Part shown: positions 8,801-11,343 of the stretch, piece by piece
Layout: each line of letters starts with the position of its first letter
How positions within the stretch are numbered: the stretch's first letter is position 1
Source of the DNA: Muribaculum sp.
Lineage (GTDB): Bacteria; Bacillota; Clostridia; Lachnospirales; Lachnospiraceae
DNA length: 11,343 bases
Assembly: GCA_023663505.1 (NCBI GenBank)
Contig: JAMPHH010000082.1
Location: forward strand, 1-11,343
Direction: 5' to 3'
Notes under the pieces: generated by a model
Told to the model about the DNA's origin: nothing
Seen by the model: only the letters and a program-made list of their open reading frames with translations
The model's database searches: none
Made by a program: the position numbers and the translations under genes

Positions 8801-9317
8801 TGCCGCCTGCCTTCACTGTCACAACACCATTTACAGAATTTTCCAGACTGGTGTAAGCAGCATCTGATTTTGCCTTATAAGCGGCCTCTGCCTGCTTTGC
8901 CACATAATCATAGGTAAAGTCTGCATCCTTCACCGCTTCTGCCAGCTCGTCGGCATCCCACTCCACAACTGCCTTAGATGAAGGTGTTGTCGCGGTATCG
9001 CCCTCAGCCATTATTTCCTTGTCTGCCTCCTCAACAGTGGCGTCCGTCAGGTCATCAACCTCCGCGACCTGTGCTGCCACATCGTTATCGGTGACATCAT
9101 TTTCCGAAACGTCGCTCGCTGCAATGTCGCCAGTTGTAGCGGCATCGTCTGCGCTGATTTCGTCAACAGGCAGAACCGAAACATCCTCTGTGTTCACAGC
9201 AGGAAGCTCTGCTGCGCTTGCAACGGATGCCGGCAACGTCCCTGTTACCATAGCTACTGCCAGCAGCCACGCAAGGAATCTCTTGCCGCGCACTAACAGC
9301 TTTTTGTTACTTTTCAT
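1434..9317 (-). CDS. Giant secreted modular surface protein with Ig-like/MBG-type modules (2627 aa)
   Basis: Start: ATG at 9317, with AGGAGG 7 bases upstream; an in-frame GTG at 9335 would run through that ribosome binding site. Seen, in rough residues: 1-35 a Sec signal peptide (KSNKK, a hydrophobic AWLLAVAMV core, then ASVASA cleavage site); 36-110 an acidic linker with DVSENDVTDNDV; 155-1075 modules with K-x-YDG near the start and HAG-x-Y near the end (YDG at about 349, 454, 633, 962), like MBG/YDG beta-sandwich repeats; 1359-1458 a group-2 bacterial Ig-like (BIG2) domain; 1460-1590 and 1852-1974 fibronectin-III-like regions; 1690-1850 BIG2-like stretches; 2039-2129 another BIG2; 2163-2627 about five related beta-rich modules. 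Known: such modules form rigid extracellular stalks or adhesins. Inferred: export and a binding or structural role. There is no LPxTG sorting signal, C-terminal membrane helix, choline- or SLH-type anchor and no enzyme motif, so attachment and ligand are unknown. It is monocistronic as far as visible. Confidence 0.85.
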   Translation of the reverse strand: MKSNKKLLVRGKRFLAWLLAVAMVTGTLPASVASAAELPAVNTEDVSVLPVDEISADDAATTGDIAASDVSENDVTDNDVAAQVAEVDDLTDATVEEADKEIMAEGDTATTPSSKAVVEWDADELAEAVKDADFTYDYVAKQAEAAYKAKSDAAYTSLENSVNGVVTVKAGGKEVSATPTYAWQQNGAAVTGKPTAVGKYQLVATVAAGEGFTASDPTTVLSLEIKQAEVEISSSTGWTFRAGITVDEVKTNVTKGLTFSVNGATIAQGDITTGVDISVKEAYTDAVQADTTVLQKNQDYCVDVTVTLKEAASYKVGESRFNLILKPQTATEIQVTYTDAATAQAKGKVYDGNPLVYTTSEGGLDSAAAGFTAKVMYDKDDDGKCETELTGAVINGTWRDADKKSLAGDPVHAGVYYYLLTYSDENGTYEYASEYIRVEIEPAKIMVVPELPSDYKVYDGMYVSKILEQVDYKVYPVTANGGRGEAMSIDKNYFWGAYDKYTEDSDSGYGANQFYEPLFEVQRGVTVNGVQTWESYEDDVIVWQEEQTVKNPDNGAISTTTVMYNYRIVFTGNKGVYGNNDDAIDINESQGDYTVSNSLSVREAADNVFNITRSTATKVTINVDDICENGAGKTYDNPIERPYKGYKSGEGYKSIYKTRDEYKKAKVENGSGTLSYDWYYLPVSQSNVPIALDKDGKVVIDEDAWVENYDVEDSYGSWNNDVENYCSPYNAGVYRLKVSYNDSSKATYADPVYLYYVIRPQSAKVEIIGNPVIYADGMNTARDLLGSLQNENPDDKSTYVELKGYRVNATAKNAVTPFELKEGEVDPVQTLVEKYFNTKKTNGDYSYRYSYFCVERLQKETDTWEEVSLSDVLSKDDTYRISFDREYYNSLYTSHDSEYVKEDKTVYYTICANTSYSFGLQLDKCNQVLDKEFYENVPAKVAVTPSAATPITIDTSAFEGYEKPYDGKALDLNALRDKLKITAMVNGTETDITAEVKPLLKYVLYDSSDYETLTGNNVTDEVDANHNAVNAVHAGSYTVDIIFEANEKYQQNKDTTVSGFVINQKEISVDFELKDEIKAGVYFNGSIGYNADQTIANEILKSDNVENVYTFTISEPAVKVDAVMDGETEVRPAVDETDVAKLVGKPHNWQINKSTEKTNTNYSGYLKSSETYYVKVTGFEYGTYVDSLYGTMSYDRDYKVVSAEKSFTPVRAAAKVTAYDTALNDKVTESTAENVKSFTHTISAREDVPFNYDEYYDYNGTTKGQDSNIFRFNLWAPAEFYGEKSFTDNSYVYENVIKNIENAGGYVEARNTNYITVAFDLDLKKTVEFDVLFGKGYSEKYVIDLSAMVAEANMEQAVAPKSLAFNGAPKKLAVGEEVQLDVTVKKNQMSDVIVLGYSSDNEKVVQVSDTGYVTAVAKGSANISVYPCRRVGDGDELVEIKNGTKSYAKKLKITVTDVSKPKLSKVTGRDDHARITYTIPADGYRREVYVMAGKKKEADFVTAIANVKNGDYSAQDFVYVNLDLSEYENDDYYCDSKNVVSDVVIGGRLTPNTKDGYTVYLRNVAGLRTMEDGTEVAASAAGVVKNFKTTKSEAQALGVYFTDTKVVRRSTITDENGYYEYYKANFADKAAKVTVDAKFWERYSKTYSDSSDYIWRTLPLGADVKNSYNIPKMKFFVSKDDEIHDDRNENLNTSNMTKVDDHKWVYKTSLAKIDNSGKVTYLGKGKVYVLAYDTVSKCYDWLDLVIDANPNSVSAKAVKLQPGQSIWISSTLEYKEGKSKVVNYPYYCDLVTSTESNEYFKIEYVYDEYEQYDEHGGDYRVTALKAGGTINISVEDRVVKANGGSGTTLKITSPAVEPVKSAKVSAAYDDKFRVTFAYPTSSMYFRFELKNAGGKVITDTIQKCYGKWDAKSKKYIYTVNFGNTSEWSNWNEWKTRIDNEYTGNNNVSAVVNGRNRITLLSNYTVGITAVHCSSSTVNNIDKVEAEKSQMSKTVTVKAKTTNVPASYYDVDAYNLASGYSAKHVGGEYIKVFTNSNEGGYEDLSDMLLKAGNTYDLELALSFRGNKAAQKRMSDSLTWKSSNSKVASVKANTGTFTAKLVAGKQGTTTIEVTSKLTKKVIARWTVKIGAVGDAKNYFGENTPYGNDEAVGVANNSTNWANLKKNATKVTLNNTRYVSLQAGQSKCFVFEVPAYGQYLYGLGNNYGEVSWTTDGVNNDNWYDKGEKIYFVATNNTVREVEADVYVYGTAYTEIKLGDNTVPNGGNFVFRAPSDNYYTFTYVDMADATKTQVIGSAGYSMSTNETHTIRNSYLSDVPSGKDVTLRVTAREVKSTLTTAEAGNKVTLTNDQEVWYQFDATEDNLYTFSYEVKDGKSATVEYTDTLKDSGSSLSSYHTTELPMKANDKLYFAVSSSAATAEAPVEVTIKITKRNVVGAAPAAGAAEVDVDFTTSDTKFYTFTAATSGFYKFTATEASGVNLWVYTSIDDNDDNYAEYDNDSPVSVVHYLGINDTIYLGVKPDAAIPTDGKVTVKLKTEAVTTSFEGKTSYECTLNTEGQLTVYWKPQNEAHHTFKLVDVAGNAISGGSVSYDGDNYTIYTLGTGFYVSDPSVTGTITLNGTASTSVKIIVE

Positions 9318-9324
9318 AACTAGT

Positions 9325-9330
9325 CCTCCT
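9325..9330 (-). promoter_or_regulatory. Ribosome binding site of the surface-protein gene
   Basis: A full AGGAGG lies 7 bases upstream of the ATG at 9317. It decides the start codon: the longer frame beginning with GTG at 9335 would place the ribosome binding site inside the coding region and add six residues before an otherwise classical signal peptide. Confidence 0.9.
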
Positions 9331-9368
9331 CTCACTTTATTGGTTGTTTTTGTCAGAAATACTTCTAT

Positions 9369-9398
9369 ACTATACTACCGAGTATCCTTGTCTGTCAA
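9369..9398 (-). promoter_or_regulatory. Promoter P1 of the surface-protein gene
   Basis: On the minus strand a consensus TTGACA (9393-9398) and TATAGT (9369-9374) are separated by 18 bases, a good housekeeping-sigma promoter. Transcription would start near 9362, giving a leader of about 45 bases before the ATG at 9317. Confidence 0.75.
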
Positions 9399-9439
9399 TC
9401 ATTTCCTGAATAAACTTCAATAAAACCCTATGGAAATAT

Positions 9440-9494
9440 CTGGCAGGCATGTCAAAGCCCGCCTGATTCGATGTCCGGACGCGGTACTCGCCAG
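9440..9494 (-). other. Nested inverted repeats in the upstream leader of the surface-protein gene
   Basis: CTGGC (9440-9444) can pair with GCCAG (9490-9494). Inside are CAGGC (9444-9448) with GCCTG (9461-9465) and the palindrome GTCCGGAC (9473-9480). The element lies between P2 and P1, so it would only be in P2 transcripts. The stems are short and no known riboswitch is recognised. Confidence 0.3.
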
Positions 9495-9503
9495 TCATAT
9501 CCC

Positions 9504-9531
9504 ATATTACCCCCCCGAGCCCGCTTGTCAA
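9504..9531 (-). promoter_or_regulatory. Possible upstream promoter P2 with a G7 run in its spacer
   Basis: On the minus strand TTGACA (9526-9531) and TAATAT (9504-9509) are separated by 16 bases that end in seven consecutive G (9510-9516). The -35 is perfect and the -10 matches the consensus at four of six positions. Transcripts would start near 9497 and carry a leader of about 180 bases into the surface-protein gene. A change in the G-run length would change the promoter spacing. It is weaker evidence than for P1. Confidence 0.4.
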
Positions 9532-9609
9532 GAAATATGTCAGAATAAATTGCTGTCACGCATATTATCACACATGTTATTATAACGTCTGTAATTAATT
9601 TCTAATACC

Positions 9610-9936
9610 CTACACTCTGACACCGTATGTATTGTAGTATGCTTGAGCAGAGCCCACATCTAACGCAAATCTTCTGCATAGCTTCTCCACAATCGTCTCC
9701 CCTGACTTGCCCTCCTCTATATTGTCTAGGATGAAAATTCGGATGCCTTCTTTTCTTTCTTCTGCCTTCCCCTCTTTCCGACCTTCTGCTCTACCTTCCG
9801 CTCTTCCTTCTGCTCTGCCTTCTTCTCTTCCCTCTGCTCTTCCTTCTGCTCTTCCTTCTGCTCTTCCTTCTGCTCTTCCTTCTGCTCTGCCTTCTTCTCT
9901 CCATTCTTCTTGAATTTCGTCCCATGCCTGACACAT
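9610..9936 (-). CDS. Candidate stand-alone RpnS-like small protein (108 aa)
   Basis: Seen: an ATG at 9936 is preceded by AAGGAG (9945-9950) with 8 bases between, an optimal translation start. It encodes MCQAWDEIQ, ten xEGR units (helix, charged) and the conserved tail EKLCRRFALDVG to YNTYGVRV. Known: the equivalent C-terminal domain of Rpn proteins is translated by itself and inhibits the long toxic form. Inferred: although the nuclease part of this copy is deleted, the small protein could still be made and could neutralise Rpn from other copies. Whether a promoter reaches it is not clear; it may be read from the upstream rpn gene 10244-11341. Alternatively it is simply a decaying remnant. 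Confidence 0.45.
   Translation of the reverse strand: MCQAWDEIQEEWREEGRAEGRAEGRAEGRAEGRAEGREEGRAEGRAEGRAEGRKEGKAEERKEGIRIFILDNIEEGKSGETIVEKLCRRFALDVGSAQAYYNTYGVRV
9778..9897 (-). repeat. 12-bp tandem repeat, 10 units (xEGR), truncated rpn copy
   Basis: Ten 12-base units on the minus strand encode one EEGR, five AEGR, one EEGR and three AEGR, ahead of KEGK. Compared with the left copy (5 units), five units are gained with no frameshift. Confidence 0.9.
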
Positions 9937-10168
9937 ATTGATTTCTCCTTCCTCGTTTTGTTCGTCCAGTTTCTTTAGTATCTGTGTGTTGTCCGTCATG
10001 ATTGCTATCGTCCTCGCTGTCTCTGCGGATATGTCTGCAAAGTCCTCGCTCCGGTATAGCTCCTTCATCGCTTCCTTGTCCCTGCGGGTGCCGAGGGCGG
10101 CAAGCAGCAGACGCAGGTCTGTATGGAACACGGACAGCTCCTTTAGGTCTTCCACGCATACTATGCTT

Positions 10169-10243
10169 TTCGCCAGCAAAATTAATTCCGGAACATATCG
10201 CCATTATATGCATTACCATAACATGCGTAATTATTCTGGCATT
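10169..10243 (-). other. Spacer between tandem rpn copies, right arm
   Basis: This is the non-coding stretch between the stop of the right near-full rpn gene and the truncated copy. It matches 1029-1101 of the left arm closely from TTATGGTAAT onward. It ends in GCGAAAAGCATA, after which rpn homology resumes mid-gene. Confidence 0.65.
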
Positions 10244-10582
10244 TTACACATTTGCGCCATATGTATTGTAGTATGCTTGAGCGGAACCCACGTCTAATGC
10301 GAATCTTCTGCAGAGCTTTTCCACGATTGTCTCTCCAGACTTGCCCTCCTCTATATTATCTAAGATGAAAATTCGGATACCTTCTTTTCTTTCTTCTGCC
10401 TTCCCCTCTTTACGCCCTTCCTCTCTACCTTCTGCTCTGCCTTCCTCTCTACCTTCTGCTCTACCTTCTGCTCTGCCTTCTGCTCTGCCTTCCTCTCTAC
10501 CTTCTGCTCTGCCTTCCGATCTTCCTTCCGCTCTGCCTTCTTCTCTCCATTCCTCTTGAATCTCGTCCCATGCCTGACACAT
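10244..10582 (-). CDS. Candidate internal RpnS-like small protein (112 aa), right copy
   Basis: An in-frame ATG at 10582 has AAGGAG (10591-10596) 8 bases upstream, the same arrangement as in the truncated copy. The product would be 112 residues: MCQAWDEIQ, eleven xEGR units, then the conserved helical tail. It lacks all nuclease residues and fits the antitoxin half of an Rpn gene-within-gene pair. Confidence 0.5.
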   Translation of the reverse strand: MCQAWDEIQEEWREEGRAEGRSEGRAEGREEGRAEGRAEGRAEGREEGRAEGREEGRKEGKAEERKEGIRIFILDNIEEGKSGETIVEKLCRRFALDVGSAQAYYNTYGANV

Positions 10583-11341
10583 ATTGATCTCTCCTTCCTC
10601 GTTTTGTTCGTCCAGTTTCTTTAGTATCTGTGTGTTGTCCGTCATGATTGCTATCGTCCTCGCTGTCTCTGCGGATATGTCTGCAAAGTCCTCGCTCCGG
10701 TATAGCTCCTTCATCGCTTCCTTGTCCCTGCGGGTGCCGAGGGCGGCGAGCAGCAGGCGCAGGTCTGTACGGAACACGGACAGCTCCTTTAGGTCTTCCA
10801 CGCATACCAGACTCATTCGGTAATCGTGAAACAACTCCTCCCGCAGCTTCTCGTTGGTCCCGAATTCCATCATGTCCCCAAGACTCTTGGGTCCCTCCCA
10901 CGGCTTCGTTCCATGATAGAGACAGATTGTGTAAACGGGGTGCAGTCTGTCCCCCTTCCCAAAACAAATCTCTTGGTGGCTGTTTTTCTTCGTCCGGTCA
11001 AGCGACTGTCTCTTGACGTTCTCGATCTCCCGAAGCTGCCTCTCGTACTCCAAGCTGTCATACATCATGATTCGCCATGGCATCGTGAAGTCGGTATCGC
11101 TCTGGTTCTCTATCGCCACCACGGAGAAGCTGCCGCCTTCCCTGAGATGTTTCTTAATGTCCCTGTATCTGTTATGCGTTTCGAGGGCGTCTTCCCTTAT
11201 CCTTGCTTTCCCTGAATGTCCACTTCGATTCCCAGCCCTGCCGTTCTCTTGTCCCCCAAGCTTGTCTGGCTTTTGCTCCTCAAGCTCATCATTCCGCTGC
11301 CCTTGAGCTGCTCCCATCTGCACATACCTCCCCGCCCCTTC
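10244..11341 (-). CDS. Rpn-family PD-(D/E)XK nuclease (RpnL-like), 5'-partial, right copy
   Basis: Seen: the frame is open from the right edge of the window to the TAA at 10244-10246; the first possible start is GTG at 11323 (359 residues), but as in the left copy the gene probably continues upstream. It has the same catalytic set: Asp55 in NRYRD, Glu72 and Gln74 in IENQ, then MPWRIMMYD. Residues 104-268 are identical in protein to the left copy. Differences cluster in residues 13-50 and in the C-terminal tail (YNTYGANV against YNTYAASV), and the xEGR array has 11 units instead of 5. Family role as for the left copy: a DNA endonuclease linked to recombination and toxin-type phage defence. It is followed on the same strand by a truncated copy. 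Which of the two copies is active, if any, cannot be told. Confidence 0.85.
   Translation of the reverse strand, partial: EGAGRYVQMGAAQGQRNDELEEQKPDKLGGQENGRAGNRSGHSGKARIREDALETHNRYRDIKKHLREGGSFSVVAIENQSDTDFTMPWRIMMYDSLEYERQLREIENVKRQSLDRTKKNSHQEICFGKGDRLHPVYTICLYHGTKPWEGPKSLGDMMEFGTNEKLREELFHDYRMSLVCVEDLKELSVFRTDLRLLLAALGTRRDKEAMKELYRSEDFADISAETARTIAIMTDNTQILKKLDEQNEEGEINMCQAWDEIQEEWREEGRAEGRSEGRAEGREEGRAEGRAEGRAEGREEGRAEGREEGRKEGKAEERKEGIRIFILDNIEEGKSGETIVEKLCRRFALDVGSAQAYYNTYGANV
10412..10543 (-). repeat. 12-bp tandem repeat, 11 units (xEGR), right rpn
   Basis: Eleven 12-base units on the minus strand encode EEGR, AEGR and one SEGR unit, ahead of KEGK. It is six units longer than the left copy, which accounts exactly for the 24-residue length difference between the two proteins. 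Confidence 0.9.
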
Positions 11342-11343
11342 CT

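Larger units (their letters stand above)
9610..10161 (-). pseudogene. Truncated rpn copy lacking the nuclease core
   Basis: Homology to the full rpn genes begins at 10161, at the codons for VCVEDLKEL, and runs to the TAG at 9610-9612. The first 180 or so residues, including the catalytic D and ExQ, are missing, so it cannot be a nuclease. The remaining frame is open for the rest of the gene, with ten xEGR units and a C-terminus ending YNTYGVRV. A TTG at 10179 in the spacer could formally start the frame (189 residues) but has no ribosome binding site. As a full-length gene it is broken; its internal RpnS-like start is intact (see 9610-9936). It lies in tandem downstream of the right near-full copy, separated by the same spacer as in the left arm. 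Confidence 0.8.
9609..11343 (-). repeat. Right arm of large inverted repeat (rpn arm)
   Basis: The arm holds a near-full rpn gene, the spacer and a 0.55-kb rpn fragment, inverted relative to 1-1137. The outermost 55 bases (11289-11343) are the exact reverse complement of 1-55, and base 56 differs. The arm is longer than the left one because the second rpn copy is less deleted and the 12-bp array is longer. Confidence 0.85.

Noticed and set aside
9318..9335. GTG at 9335 as start of the surface protein
   Set aside because: The frame would translate through AGGAGG itself; the ATG at 9317 has ideal spacing and begins a normal signal peptide.
9778..9897. CRISPR-like array
   Set aside because: The 12-bp units are directly adjacent with no spacers and are in frame within a coding region.
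9707..9913. Plus-strand frames rich in Pro-Ser-Ala-Leu over the repeat arrays (also 10341-10559)
   Set aside because: They are the reverse-complement reading of the 12-bp xEGR units; the repeats keep every frame open.
10162..10179. TTG at 10179 as genuine start of a 189-residue protein
   Set aside because: There is no ribosome binding site before it and the first codons come from the spacer, so the frame is open there only by chance of the junction.

Overview
The window looks like a piece of a Lachnospiraceae-type (Clostridia, Gram-positive, gut or rumen) genome. Three things suggest this: a secreted protein of more than 2600 residues with a Sec signal peptide, a DVSENDV-type acidic stretch and bacterial Ig-like modules; several closely related Rpn-family nuclease genes with long Glu-Gly-Arg repeat helices, which are typically multicopy in that family; and AGGAGG ribosome binding sites. 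No rRNA, tRNA or CRISPR array is visible. The assignment is an inference from protein style.

Layout: (i) 1-1028, an Rpn-family PD-(D/E)XK nuclease gene on the plus strand, 5'-truncated by the window edge. (ii) 1029-1137, a spacer followed by the last 34 bp of a second rpn copy. (iii) 1138-1433, non-coding, with a strong hairpin terminator at 1225-1252. (iv) 1434-9317, one giant minus-strand gene for a secreted modular beta-sandwich protein of 2627 residues. (v) 9318-9609, its promoter region, including a second possible promoter with a G7 run in its spacer. (vi) 9610-10161, a truncated rpn copy without the nuclease core, minus strand. (vii) 10162-10243, the same spacer as in (ii). (viii) 10244-11341, another near-full rpn copy, minus strand, again 5'-truncated by the window edge.

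The giant surface-protein gene is thus bracketed by two large inverted rpn arms (about 1.1 and 1.7 kb). The outermost 55 bases of the two ends are perfect reverse complements and diverge at base 56. This is what a de Bruijn assembly with k=55 would leave when a contig stops in a repeat, so the window is probably a whole contig whose true flanks are unresolved.

The most interesting content is in the rpn arms. Every copy has a good internal Shine-Dalgarno and an in-frame ATG just before the C-terminal repeat helix. This matches the published gene-within-gene arrangement in which a long toxic nuclease (RpnL) is inhibited by its own separately translated C-terminal domain (RpnS) in phage defence. 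The three copies carry 5, 10 and 11 units of the four-residue repeat. The copy that lost its nuclease domain still keeps the internal start, so it may be a stand-alone inhibitor. The surface protein has no visible functional link to the Rpn genes. It may simply be cargo or a neighbour, though the inverted arms could allow the whole block to invert.
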